Shown piece after piece: positions 7,743-16,175 of a stretch of 64,000 bases of DNA. Position numbers and translations under genes: made by a program. The stretch's first letter is position 1, and every line of letters starts with the position of its first letter. The notes beneath the pieces are model-generated. The model saw only the letters and a list, made by a program, of their open reading frames with translations. It was not told the DNA's origin and did not search any database. Origin of the DNA: Pelomonas sp047654805 (GTDB taxonomy: Bacteria > Pseudomonadota > Gammaproteobacteria > Burkholderiales > Burkholderiaceae_C); assembly GCF_047654805.1 (NCBI RefSeq), contig NZ_JASGIV010000001.1, forward strand, positions 5,952,001 to 6,016,000, read 5' to 3'.

Positions 7743-8933
7743 ATGACGCTACACGTGCCCACTCTGGTGCTGACGCTGGCGGTCGGCTTTAGTCTGCTGA
7801 CGCTGCAGCTCTGGATGGCCGGTTGCGGCGCACTGGGGCGCGGCGAACTCAGGCGCCTGAGTCTGGCCGGCCTGGCCTTTTGCGCAGGGTTCACGCTGTT
7901 TGGCCTGCGGTCGTGGTTGCCCGGCTGGGTGGTGCTGTTGGGCGGCAACTGGCTGCTGATGGTGGGGCTCGCGGGGCTGGCTGCGGCGATGTCGCGCCAT
8001 TTGCTGAACCGCGAGCTGCCCATCTGGCACCATGCGCTGCTGCTGGGTGCGGCCATGGCGGTGCCGGCCGTGCTGGATGTGTCGACGCCGGTGCGCGCTG
8101 GCGCGATGTCGGCCGCGATGGGGGTACTGCTGCTGCCAACCACGCTCGCCGCCATGCGGCTGGGTTGGCGCGCCGAGCTGAGTTTTCGCGCCGTGGCACT
8201 GCTGCTGCTGCTGGCCAGCCTGCTGCTTTGGTTGCGCGCGGGGCTGGCGGTCTGGTGGCTGCGCGCGTTGCCGGCCGAGGCCGAGGCCTGGACGGACTGG
8301 AGCCGTGCCCTTTTCATGTTTGCCTTCCTGGCCGTGCTGGCGGCGGGCTTTGCCTTCGTGCTGGCCCATTTCGAGCGTATGGCCAGCCAGATGCGCAAGC
8401 TGGCCAGCGTCGATGGCCTGACCGGCGCCATGAACCACAGCACGACGGTGTCGCTGCTGGCCCATGCGATGGAGCGCGGTCGGCGCGAGGGGCAGCCGGT
8501 GGGTTTCGTCATGCTGGACCTGGACCACTTCAAGCGTGTCAACGACCGGCACGGCCATGCTGTGGGAGACCAGGTGCTGAAGGCCGTCGCGTCCTGCGCG
8601 CGGGCGCGGCTGCGCGGCTCGGACGTGTTCGGCCGCCTGGGCGGCGAGGAGTTCGGTCTCGTGCTGCCGGCCACCGGCGAGGCCGGCGCCCGACATCTGG
8701 CTGAGCAGGTGCGGCTGGCCGTCGAGTCGCTGGAGCTGCGCGGCGATGGCGGCCAGCCGCTGCGCGTGACGCTGTCCGCTGGCGTTGCCGAGGCGGCGCG
8801 CGGCGACACGCCGGAGACGTTGATGCATCTGGCCGACAAGGCGCTCTACCAGGCCAAGCAGAAGGGCCGCAATCGGGTCGTCGTGGCCGACGACTGGATG
8901 CGAAATTCGACGCTGCAGTCGGTGGTCGGCTAG
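7743..8933 (+). CDS. Membrane-bound diguanylate cyclase (GGDEF)
   Basis: A 396-residue protein. About seven transmembrane helices span residues 1-205 (for example TLVLTLAVGFSLLTLQLW, AVALLLLLASLLLWLRAGLA, MFAFLAVLAAGFAFVLAHF). A complete GGDEF domain follows: KLASVDGLTGAMNHSTTVSL, FVMLDLDHFKRVNDRHGHAVG, then GRLGGEEFGLVLP with GGEEF at 300-304, and ALYQAKQKGRNRVV. All metal and GTP residues are present, so it should make c-di-GMP. There is no RxxD inhibitory site just before GGEEF (the sequence is RGSDVFGRLGGEEF, where R-G-S-D could serve). A possible -10 TACACT lies about 40 bases upstream. It is divergent from the lipid-kinase operon. Confidence 0.93.
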   Translation: MTLHVPTLVLTLAVGFSLLTLQLWMAGCGALGRGELRRLSLAGLAFCAGFTLFGLRSWLPGWVVLLGGNWLLMVGLAGLAAAMSRHLLNRELPIWHHALLLGAAMAVPAVLDVSTPVRAGAMSAAMGVLLLPTTLAAMRLGWRAELSFRAVALLLLLASLLLWLRAGLAVWWLRALPAEAEAWTDWSRALFMFAFLAVLAAGFAFVLAHFERMASQMRKLASVDGLTGAMNHSTTVSLLAHAMERGRREGQPVGFVMLDLDHFKRVNDRHGHAVGDQVLKAVASCARARLRGSDVFGRLGGEEFGLVLPATGEAGARHLAEQVRLAVESLELRGDGGQPLRVTLSAGVAEAARGDTPETLMHLADKALYQAKQKGRNRVVVADDWMRNSTLQSVVG

Positions 8934-8966
8934 CTCGCCGGCACGATGGCGGAGCGGGCATCCAGC

Positions 8967-8994
8967 AAAAAAGGGCGGCCCGGATGGGCCGCCC
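8967..8994 (-). terminator. Rho-independent terminator of the GH19-TonB receptor operon
   Basis: On the minus strand a perfect 9-bp stem (GGGCGGCCC, loop ATCC, GGGCCGCCC) is followed at once by six T residues. It lies 55 bases beyond the stop of the TonB-dependent receptor gene. On the plus strand the A-run precedes the stem, so it would not end the cyclase transcript in the usual way. Confidence 0.9.
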
Positions 8995-9049
8995 AACAGG
9001 AGGCAGGAGACTGCCACCACGAGGATGAATCAGCGGTGCGCCGCCGACA

Positions 9050-11914
9050 TCAGTAGGTGTAGCGCAGCGAGGCCATGTAGCGCCGGCCGGTGCGGTAGAT
9101 GCCGCGGACCAGCTTCTCGGTGTTGGCCACGCCGGGGACCTCGGCGTAGGAGCGGTACTCGCTGTCCAGCAGGTTCATGCCATCCAGGCCTACGCTCAGC
9201 TGTGGCGTGATCTTGAAGTTGAGGCTGGCGTCCAGCGACTCGTGCCCGTCGGTGACCAGGAAGTTGCCTCGGTCGGCCTGGGTGTAGTACTTGGAGCGTT
9301 GCGAGTAGGTGGCGCGAGCGTTCCAGCGGTCGTTCTCGTAGAACGGGCTGAGGCTGACCTGGTGTTTGGAATTGAACGGCAGGCGGGCGCCGGTACCGGT
9401 CGTCGCGTCGGCGTAGGTGTAGTTGGCCAGAATGCCCAAGCCGTTGCCGAAGGTGGTCTGGTAGGCCAGCGAGAAGCCCTTGACCGTGGCCGTGCCTGAG
9501 TTGCTGGGGCGCGAGACGTCGTACTCGGTGTTGCGTTGCTGGTTCTGGTTGTAGTGGATCTCCTTCCTGGTGGTCCACAGGATGTAGTTGCTCACCTTCT
9601 TGTGGAAGATCGTGCCCGCCAGGATGGAATTGCTGGCGAAGTACCACTCTGCCGACGCGTCCAGGTTCGTGGCCTTGTAGGGATCCAGGTCCGGGTTGCC
9701 GCCGCCGCCCGAAAGCGTGGAGTCACCGATCCACAGGTAGCTGGACATGTCGCCGTAGTTCGGGCGCGCGACGACCTTGGACGCCGAGGCCCGCAGGACC
9801 ACCTTGCTGCTCAGGTCATAGGCCAGGTTCAGGCTGGGCAGCGCGTTGCGGTACTTCTTCTTGACGCTGGTGGCGCCGTAGCCGGTCGCCGGGCAGGGAT
9901 TGACGTTGACCGTGCAGGCCCAGCCGCGACTGTCGGACTGGGTCTCCACCAGGCGCACGCCGAAGTTGCCGCGCAGGCTCTCGTGCGTGAAGTCGGCCTG
10001 CACGTAGCCGGCGTTGATCTTCTCTTCCACGGCCCAGGTGTTGGATGCGAAGGACGGGTCGTTGAAGGTGGAGGGCTGGGGCATGGTCTGCCACGGCGCC
10101 AGCCACTTGCCGCTGTTGATGTAGTCGGCCAACGCCCAGCCGTCGATCATGAAGCGCTTGGAGAGGTCGCCTACGTTACCGAAGCCGGCCAGATAGTTGT
10201 CTGGCACGGAGTGCGGGCTGAACTGTGCGGCGCTGAGGTCGCCATAGCCCTTGACTGCATTCAGCGACACGCCGGACATGGTCTGCGAGGTGGTGTGCTC
10301 GCGGCGCTTCACGCCGAAGCGGACCTGGTAGATGGGCGAGTCGAACTGCAGACCGAAGTCCAGCTGCAGGTACTTCTCGTCGTCGCTGGATGGCTTGGCG
10401 ACGATGTTGCCGGCCCAGCCCGGCTGCCAGTTGTTGGCATTGGGCGGGTTGGTGTGCCAGGGATTGGGGTTGCCGCCATCCAGTCGGAACGCATTCGGGT
10501 CGCTGAAGGGGCTGCCCGGCTTGGCTGCGGCGGCATGGGCGGGCACGTCGACGACGGCGTCCGTCTGGAAGCCGCTGAAGTTCAGCGTGGGCACCGAGCC
10601 GGTCAGGTCGAAGCTGTAGTTGGCCTTGTTCAGGAAGGAGCCATAGACCTGCCGGTCGGTACCACCGGTGGCCTTGGAGGTGCCGACATGGGCGGATGCG
10701 AACCAGCCCGCATCCTTCCAGGTGGCCTTGACGTCGTAGGAGTTGGTGTCGACCTCGGCGCGGCGGTTGATCAAGTCATAGATCGTCAGCGCGTTGCGGA
10801 AACTGGCCTTGGTAATGACGCCGCCGTCGACGGTCAGGTCGGTCAGCGTGCGCAGTGAGTTCCATGGGTTGCCGTTGTGGGCAAACATGGAATGCGTGAT
10901 GTTGTCGTACTTGGCCTTCACGTCCAGCGCATTGAACTCAATGTCCAGGTTCTTGTGCGGCCGGGCTTGCAGGGCCAGCGACAGCGTGTCGCGCTTGCGG
11001 GTCTGGTCGAAGTAGTGCGCGCTGATGGAGTTGGGCGCGATGGCGTCCGGGTTGGCCAGCAGCGTGGTGCGGCAGCTGCCCACGCAGCTGGGCGGCATCT
11101 CGACCGGCGGGTCTACCGCCCAGTTGGTGGACGTGGACGTGATGGAGTTGGGCGAGCCGCCGACGCCCGTGATGTAGGCGCTGCCGCGCACGGTGCCGTA
11201 GCTCTCGACGCCATCGCGGCGGATGCGCTCGTCCGAGCGCTGCGCCGACAGCAGCACGCCGAAGGTGCCCGCCTCGTTCCTCCAGCCGGCCGTGCCCGAG
11301 ATCGTTGGCTTGCCGACTTCGGTGCGGTCGTTGTACAGGTAGCTGGCCGAGCCGCTCAGCGTCAGGCCCCTCAGGTCAAGTGGCTTGCGGGTGACGATGT
11401 TGACCGTGCCGCCCACAGAGCCTTCATCCAGTCGTGCTTCCGACGACTTGTAGACCTCGACCTTGGCGACCAGCTGCGGTGCCAGCAGCGAATAGTTGAA
11501 GGTGCGCCCCTGTTGCTCAGAGAAGAACCAGTCGCCCGAAGCGACGGCCTGGCCGTTGAGCAGTGTGCGGTTGAGCGCCGGGTCGGTGCCCAGGATGGAG
11601 ACCTTCTCGCCCTGGCCGAAGGCCTTGTCGATGGTCACGCCGGGGATGATGGTGATGGCTTCGGCCACGTTGGTGGCGGGGAACTTGCCCACGTCCTCGG
11701 CGGTGACGACGTCCACGATGGCATCGGCCTGGCGCTTGCTGTCCAGCGCCTTCTGCAGGCTGGCGCGAATGCCGGTGACGACCACGCGCTCCAGTTCGTC
11801 GGCTTTAGCCGGCGCCGGCTTGGGGGCTTCCTGCGCCAGTGCGGGCAGGCTCAGGCTCAGCAGCACGGCGGCTGCGATGGTGGACTGTCTATGCATCGTC
11901 TTCTTCTCTCGCAT
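9050..11914 (-). CDS. TonB-dependent receptor (Xanthomonas/Caulobacter type)
   Basis: A 954-residue outer-membrane receptor. After the signal peptide (TIAAAVLLSLSLPALAQ) comes VVVTGIRASLQKALDSKR, the hallmark of the TonB-Xanth-Caul group often used for carbohydrates. The plug domain follows (VVTAEDVGKFPATNVAEAI, ITIIPGVTI, EGSVGGTVNIVTRKPLDLRG), then a 22-strand-type barrel ending RTGRRYMASLRYTY with a terminal aromatic residue. It begins 19 bases after the chitinase stop with its own Shine-Dalgarno (GGAG), and a strong terminator follows, so the two form an operon. Inferred substrate: chito-oligosaccharides released by the GH19 enzyme. A second ATG at 11896 is an alternative start. Confidence 0.93.
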   Translation of the reverse strand: MREKKTMHRQSTIAAAVLLSLSLPALAQEAPKPAPAKADELERVVVTGIRASLQKALDSKRQADAIVDVVTAEDVGKFPATNVAEAITIIPGVTIDKAFGQGEKVSILGTDPALNRTLLNGQAVASGDWFFSEQQGRTFNYSLLAPQLVAKVEVYKSSEARLDEGSVGGTVNIVTRKPLDLRGLTLSGSASYLYNDRTEVGKPTISGTAGWRNEAGTFGVLLSAQRSDERIRRDGVESYGTVRGSAYITGVGGSPNSITSTSTNWAVDPPVEMPPSCVGSCRTTLLANPDAIAPNSISAHYFDQTRKRDTLSLALQARPHKNLDIEFNALDVKAKYDNITHSMFAHNGNPWNSLRTLTDLTVDGGVITKASFRNALTIYDLINRRAEVDTNSYDVKATWKDAGWFASAHVGTSKATGGTDRQVYGSFLNKANYSFDLTGSVPTLNFSGFQTDAVVDVPAHAAAAKPGSPFSDPNAFRLDGGNPNPWHTNPPNANNWQPGWAGNIVAKPSSDDEKYLQLDFGLQFDSPIYQVRFGVKRREHTTSQTMSGVSLNAVKGYGDLSAAQFSPHSVPDNYLAGFGNVGDLSKRFMIDGWALADYINSGKWLAPWQTMPQPSTFNDPSFASNTWAVEEKINAGYVQADFTHESLRGNFGVRLVETQSDSRGWACTVNVNPCPATGYGATSVKKKYRNALPSLNLAYDLSSKVVLRASASKVVARPNYGDMSSYLWIGDSTLSGGGGNPDLDPYKATNLDASAEWYFASNSILAGTIFHKKVSNYILWTTRKEIHYNQNQQRNTEYDVSRPSNSGTATVKGFSLAYQTTFGNGLGILANYTYADATTGTGARLPFNSKHQVSLSPFYENDRWNARATYSQRSKYYTQADRGNFLVTDGHESLDASLNFKITPQLSVGLDGMNLLDSEYRSYAEVPGVANTEKLVRGIYRTGRRYMASLRYTY

Positions 11915-11933
11915 GATTCACTTCTCCGGGTGA

Positions 11934-12632
11934 TCAGCACCCCAGCGGGTGCAGTAGGGGGACGCCAAACAGCTGGCTGGCGTGTCTGTAGAACTCGGCA
12001 CGCCGCGCGTTCTTGCGCCTGGCGTCAGGGTCGGCGGGCTTGTCGCACTCAAGCGGGCCGTTGATGGCCCGCGTCGTGGCGCCGAAGCCGGCACCGCCGC
12101 GCAGCGCCGCGTGGGCGGGCTGCTCGGACTCTCCAGGCTGCGTCATCCAATACCAGAGGGCCGTGCGCCAGGCGACGGTGGAATCGCGCGCGACGCGGTC
12201 GGGGTCGTTCCACAGGTCAATGCCGAGGAAGTCGCCGGCAGCCTTGTACTGGTAGTTCCAGCTCAGCTGTATGGGGCCGCGGCCGTAGTATTGCCGGCCC
12301 GGTGCACAGGACAGGCGGGCATCGTCGCGGCAGTACTTGTCCCAGTTCTCGCGCCTGTACTCGCGCTGGGCTCGCAGCTGATCGGACTCATGCGCGATCT
12401 GACCCAGAAAGGCAGCCATCTCCTGGCGGCGCTCGACCTCGTCACCCCAGTCGGCGAAGCCGGGCGTTTGGCGCACGGCTTCGACGAAACCCTCGTAGCT
12501 ATAGAAGGCGATGCGCTCGGGAAAGAGGGTGTCAAACTGCGTGCGGCTGGGCAGGAAGGGCGAGCTAGCCGCGGTGGGCGACGGGAGCAGCAGGGGCAGC
12601 AGCAAGGACAGATGGACAAGGGCTCGGATCAT
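11934..12632 (-). CDS. GH19 family chitinase, secreted
   Basis: A 232-residue glycoside hydrolase family 19 enzyme with signal peptide MIRALVHLSLLLPLLLPSPTAA. It shows the family core: MAAFLGQIAHESDQ, where His81-Glu82 match the HE of plant chitinases (Glu82 the likely acid); a second catalytic Glu at 91 or 95; then CAPGRQYYGRGPIQLSWNYQ and GFGATTRAINGPLEC. There is no chitin-binding module. It should cut chitin or chito-oligosaccharides outside the inner membrane; some bacterial GH19 proteins act on peptidoglycan instead, but the neighbours (TonB receptor, GH20, sugar ABC transporter) favour chitin. It is the first gene of an operon with the receptor and is divergent from a two-component regulator. 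Confidence 0.9.
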   Translation of the reverse strand: MIRALVHLSLLLPLLLPSPTAASSPFLPSRTQFDTLFPERIAFYSYEGFVEAVRQTPGFADWGDEVERRQEMAAFLGQIAHESDQLRAQREYRRENWDKYCRDDARLSCAPGRQYYGRGPIQLSWNYQYKAAGDFLGIDLWNDPDRVARDSTVAWRTALWYWMTQPGESEQPAHAALRGGAGFGATTRAINGPLECDKPADPDARRKNARRAEFYRHASQLFGVPLLHPLGC

Positions 12633-12676
12633 GGCCGCGACTGTCCGACGGGGCGCCTATGTGCTGCTTCAATGGC

Positions 12677-12709
12677 TTGTTAAGGCCGCCTTAACGCGAA
12701 TGTCACTAA
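12677..12709. promoter_or_regulatory. TTAA-repeat box and promoter between GH19 and the response regulator
   Basis: The 87-base divergent region contains TTAAG at 12680-12684 and TTAAC at 12691-12695, exactly 11 bases apart; together they also form the palindrome GTTAAGGC-GCCTTAAC. OmpR-family regulators of the PmrA/QseB class bind half-sites of this kind (CTTAAG-N5-CTTAAG; established knowledge). A -10-like CACTAA/TAAAGT lies at 12704-12712, with the ATG of the regulator seven bases further on, so the message may be leaderless. Because the site is symmetric it could also act on the chitinase promoter. Confidence 0.55.
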
Positions 12710-12719
12710 AGTCCGCGCC

Positions 12720-13385
12720 ATGCGAATCTGTCTGCTCGAGGACGATCTGGAACTGGGCCGCTCGCTGCAGGCCCTGCTGCAGAACGCCGACCACGAGGTG
12801 ATGTGGCTGCGCCGCATCGCCGACGCGCGGCTGTGGATCGCCGAGGGGGGCTTTGACGCCGTTGTCATGGACCTGGGCCTGCCCGACGGCGACGGCATGG
12901 AGCTGCTTCGCGCGCTGCGCCGCAACCACCGCAAGCTGCCGCTGCTGGTCATCACGGCGCGCGACGCCATCGAGGACCGGTTGGATGGACTGGACGGTGG
13001 CGCCGACGACTACCTTGTCAAGCCATTTGCCGGCTCCGAGCTGTTGGCCAGGCTGCGTGCCGTGGTGCGCCGCACGCAGGGCGACAGTAGCGAGGCCCAG
13101 CCCGCAGAATGGCAGCTGCGCGACCTGGTGCTGGACGAGCCGCGCATGGAGGTGCGCCGCGGCCCCGAGCGCGTGCCGCTGTCACGCACCGAGTTCACCA
13201 TTCTGCTGACCCTTATCAAGCTGCCAGACCGCGTCGTCACCCGTCGCCAGCTGGAAAACCGGGCCCCCTGCCAGATGGACGGGCGCAGCCTGGACGTACA
13301 CATCTCCAACCTGCGCCGCAAGATCGGCGAGGGTTATATCCGCACGGTGCGGGGCGTCGGCTACTTGGTCGAGCGGGAAGCGTGA
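12720..13385 (+). CDS. OmpR-family response regulator (QseB/PmrA/TctD-like)
   Basis: A 221-residue regulator. The receiver domain starts MRICLLEDDLELGRSLQALL with acidic residues at 8-9, phospho-acceptor Asp51 in AVVMDLGLPDGDG and Lys in DDYLVKPFAGSELLARLRA. The winged-helix DNA-binding domain shows LSRTEFTILLTL, then RSLDVHISNLRRKIGEGYI and the final TVRGVGYLVER. In place of the usual basic run the wing region has LENRAPCQMDGRSLDV. Its stop overlaps the kinase start by four bases (GTGA). It is divergent from the GH19 chitinase and has a TTAA-repeat box just upstream, so autoregulation and control of chitin genes are likely; this is inferred. Confidence 0.92.
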   Translation: MRICLLEDDLELGRSLQALLQNADHEVMWLRRIADARLWIAEGGFDAVVMDLGLPDGDGMELLRALRRNHRKLPLLVITARDAIEDRLDGLDGGADDYLVKPFAGSELLARLRAVVRRTQGDSSEAQPAEWQLRDLVLDEPRMEVRRGPERVPLSRTEFTILLTLIKLPDRVVTRRQLENRAPCQMDGRSLDVHISNLRRKIGEGYIRTVRGVGYLVEREA

Positions 13386-14770
13386 GCGACCTGGCCGTGC
13401 CGGCGCCGCGCTCGTTGTTCCGGCGCAGCATGGGCGCCGTCTTCGCGGTACTGTTCATGTGCTGGCTGTTCCTGGTTGCGCGGGAGCTCATCGACATCCG
13501 TGTGCTGCAGGTGCGCAATGGCCAGGCCGAGAACTTGCTGTGGGCCGAGCTGGCGTTGGAGCGGGCTCGTGACACACATGCCGACGCCATCCAGCTGGGG
13601 CAGGCCTTGCTGGCGCTGGAGGGTATGCGCGAGCGCGAATGGCGGCTCAAGGGCCATCGCACGCCGTTCCGGCTGCTGCAGGTGCTCAGGCGCGACGTCG
13701 TTCTGACCGAGCAGCGGCCCGACCTCAGCGGTCGCGACCGCGTGTTGCCGCAGGAGTCCGTGCCCGGCGAGGACGAGCGTTGGCTTTATGCCGAGGTGCG
13801 CGACGACGCGCGGGAGCTGGTCGTCCGGCGTTGGCAGGAGCGGCCGGGAGACTGGCACTTCAGCCTCGCCGGCCTGAGCTATTACGCGCGGCCGCTGCTC
13901 TACGGCCTGCCCCTGCTTGCGCTGCCGCTGTGGCTGCTGTTTCGCCTCGGCTTCGCGCCGCTCAAGCGCATCGGCGACCAGATCTCCGCGCGCTCCGCGC
14001 AGGATCTGACGCCGCTGCCGGCGACGCGTTACGTGGAGTTGGCGCCGCTGGTGAACGCCGTCAATTCTTTGATGGCGCGGCTGCAGCAGCGGCTGGATCG
14101 GGAGCATGAGTTCCTCGCCGACGCGGCGCACGAGCTGAAGACGCCGCTGGCCGTCATCCAGCTCGGCGCCGAGGGGCTGGACCAGTCTGACCCGCGTGCC
14201 CGGGACGAATCGCGCGAGCGCCTGCGCCTGGGCGTGCAGCGGGCCACGCATACGGTGCATCAGCTGCTGGCGCTGGCCCGCTCGGGCTCCGATGCGTTGG
14301 ACGTCAGCAAGGCCCGCCACGAGCTCGTGGATCTGGTGCGCGAGCGCATCGCTCTGGCTAGTGGCCTGGCTGTGAAGCGGCGCATCGAGCTGGAGCTGGA
14401 GGCGCCAGAGCAGATCGCGATGTGGCTGAACCGCGAGTCGCTGTGCAGTTTGGTCGACAACCTGGTCGACAACGCGATCAAGTATTCGCCCGTCGGCGGC
14501 CAGGTCAGCGTCGCGCTGGCGGAGGCCACCGACACCTTGGTGCTGACGGTCAGCGATGCCGGCCCCGGCATTCCGGCGGAGCTGCGCCAGCGCGTCTTCG
14601 AACGCTTCGTGCGCCTGGCGGGCCACCAGGATCATCATGGCAGCGGCCTGGGCCTCACCATCGTCGAGCGTGCAGCGGCGCAGCATGGCGCCCATGTGGA
14701 GCTACTGGACGGTCCCGGTGGTCGCGGGTTGACGGTGAAGGTCAGCTTCCCGGGCGAACCGGTCGCGTGA
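13382..14770 (+). CDS. Sensor histidine kinase
   Basis: A 462-residue HisKA-type kinase starting with GTG inside the end of the regulator gene. Two membrane segments (GAVFAVLFMCWLFLVARELI near residue 20 and LLYGLPLLALPLWLLFRLGF near 175) enclose a periplasmic sensor of about 135 residues that resembles no domain I know by eye. HAMP-like FAPLKRIGDQISARS follows, then the phospho-acceptor His250 in DAAHELKTPLAVIQ. The ATPase domain has SLVDNLVDNAIKYSP (N box), VSDAGPGIP (G1) and GSGLGLTIVERAA (G2). The last 29 bases overlap, on the opposite strand, the end of the deacylase gene. The signal sensed is unknown; position suggests a chitin product. Confidence 0.92.
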   Translation: MSDLAVPAPRSLFRRSMGAVFAVLFMCWLFLVARELIDIRVLQVRNGQAENLLWAELALERARDTHADAIQLGQALLALEGMREREWRLKGHRTPFRLLQVLRRDVVLTEQRPDLSGRDRVLPQESVPGEDERWLYAEVRDDARELVVRRWQERPGDWHFSLAGLSYYARPLLYGLPLLALPLWLLFRLGFAPLKRIGDQISARSAQDLTPLPATRYVELAPLVNAVNSLMARLQQRLDREHEFLADAAHELKTPLAVIQLGAEGLDQSDPRARDESRERLRLGVQRATHTVHQLLALARSGSDALDVSKARHELVDLVRERIALASGLAVKRRIELELEAPEQIAMWLNRESLCSLVDNLVDNAIKYSPVGGQVSVALAEATDTLVLTVSDAGPGIPAELRQRVFERFVRLAGHQDHHGSGLGLTIVERAAAQHGAHVELLDGPGGRGLTVKVSFPGEPVA

Positions 14771-16175
14771 GCACGCGGCCCGCGCGAGCCAAGGGCTGAC
14801 CATTGTCCAGCGCCAGCTCGCCGTTCACCCACACTGCCACGAGCCCAGCGGCCGGCACGCAGGGGGCGCCGTAGTCCGCACGGTCGCCGAAGCGCCCGGC
14901 GTCGAAGAGAACCAGGTCCGCCGCCGCGCCTTCGCGCAGTTGGCCACGGTCCGGCAGGCCGAAGCGCCGTGCCGTCAGTCCCGTCATCTTGTGCACGGCC
15001 TGTTCCAGCGACAACAGCCCGCGCTCGCGCCCGTAGTGGGCCCAAACGCGCGGGAAGGCGCCCCACAGCCGTGGGTGGGGAAAGCGGTCGTGCGGCAGTC
15101 CGTCGGAGCCGATCATGGCCAACGGGTGGGTCAGGATGCGGTCCACGTCGGCATCACACATCTGGAAGTAGCAGGCCCCGCCGGGCTGCAACCGGCTGAC
15201 GGCCTCGGCCTCGCTGCAACCCCAGCGCTGAGCGATGTCGGCAAGCCATTGCCCGGTCAGCTCGGGATGCGCATCGCTCCACGTCAGGCGTATCGGGGTT
15301 AGGCCGTCGGCCAGATCCTCGCGCAGCACTGTGGAGCCGGCGAGGTAGGGGTAGACGTCCAGCCCCAGCGCCTGGCGTTCGCCCAGTCTTTCGATCAGAG
15401 CCAGTGTCTGCAGGCTGCGCCCCCATTGCGCGTGGCCGGCGCATTTGTGGTGGGAGATGATCAGGGGCAGGCCGGCCTCGAACGCGCAGTCGGCGGCCTC
15501 GGTGATGGCGTCCAGCACCTCGGCCATCTCGTTGCGCAGGTGCACCGCGTATACACCGCCGTGGCGAGCTGCGGCACGGGCCAGGGCCTGCAGCTCGGCG
15601 GGGTCGGCCGCGGCGGCGGGGGCGTAGAAGGTGCCAGAGGACAGGCCTGCGGCGCCTTGCCGCATGGCCTCGTCCAGCAGCTCGCACATGGTGTCGCGCT
15701 CGGCCGCCGTAGCCGGGCGACTGAGGTCGCCCATGCAGCGCAGCCTCAGCGCCGTATGGCCCACCAGGCCTACGGCGTTGATGGCGGGCCGCGCGGCCTC
15801 GACGGCGGCCCGCCACTCGGCGAACCCGGCGTATCGGAACTGCTCGCGCGCCAGCAAGTTCATCGGCGGCGGCGGGTCGGGATTCACCAGCGGCGCCAGC
15901 GAGATGCCACAGTTGCCAGTGACGACGGTGGTCACGCCTTGGCTGAGCTTGGGCATCATCGCGGGCGCCGTGATCAGTGCGGCGTCGTCGTGGCTGTGTG
16001 CATCGATGAAACCGGGCGCGAGTACCAGGCCGCTGCAGTCGCGGCGCGGCACGCCGGTGTCGATCTGCAGCCCGGGGCCAAGGGCCGTGATGCGCCCGCT
16101 GTCGATGAGCAGGTCGCCGCTCCAGCCTTGCGTGCCGCTGCCATCGACGATCAGCGCGCCATGCAGGAGCAGCAT
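14742..16175 (-). CDS. N-acyl-D-amino-acid deacylase family amidohydrolase
   Basis: A 477-residue amidohydrolase. The beta-strand motif GFIDAHSHDD supplies His60 and His62 for metal; TVVTGNCGISLAP contains the Cys (Cys89) that bridges zinc in D-aminoacylases; and later come HLRNEM, ISHHKCAG and MIGSDGLPHD with the catalytic Asp. Established substrates of the family are N-acyl-D-amino acids; related enzymes remove acetyl from other D-configured N-acetyl acids. Its start overlaps the stop of the PLP deaminase gene by one base (TGATG), so the pair acts in sequence: deacylate, then deaminate. The chitin-gene setting raises the possibility of N-acetylglucosaminate (oxidised GlcNAc) as substrate; this is inference. 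Confidence 0.9.
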   Translation of the reverse strand: MLLLHGALIVDGSGTQGWSGDLLIDSGRITALGPGLQIDTGVPRRDCSGLVLAPGFIDAHSHDDAALITAPAMMPKLSQGVTTVVTGNCGISLAPLVNPDPPPPMNLLAREQFRYAGFAEWRAAVEAARPAINAVGLVGHTALRLRCMGDLSRPATAAERDTMCELLDEAMRQGAAGLSSGTFYAPAAAADPAELQALARAAARHGGVYAVHLRNEMAEVLDAITEAADCAFEAGLPLIISHHKCAGHAQWGRSLQTLALIERLGERQALGLDVYPYLAGSTVLREDLADGLTPIRLTWSDAHPELTGQWLADIAQRWGCSEAEAVSRLQPGGACYFQMCDADVDRILTHPLAMIGSDGLPHDRFPHPRLWGAFPRVWAHYGRERGLLSLEQAVHKMTGLTARRFGLPDRGQLREGAAADLVLFDAGRFGDRADYGAPCVPAAGLVAVWVNGELALDNGQPLARAGRVLTRPVRPGS

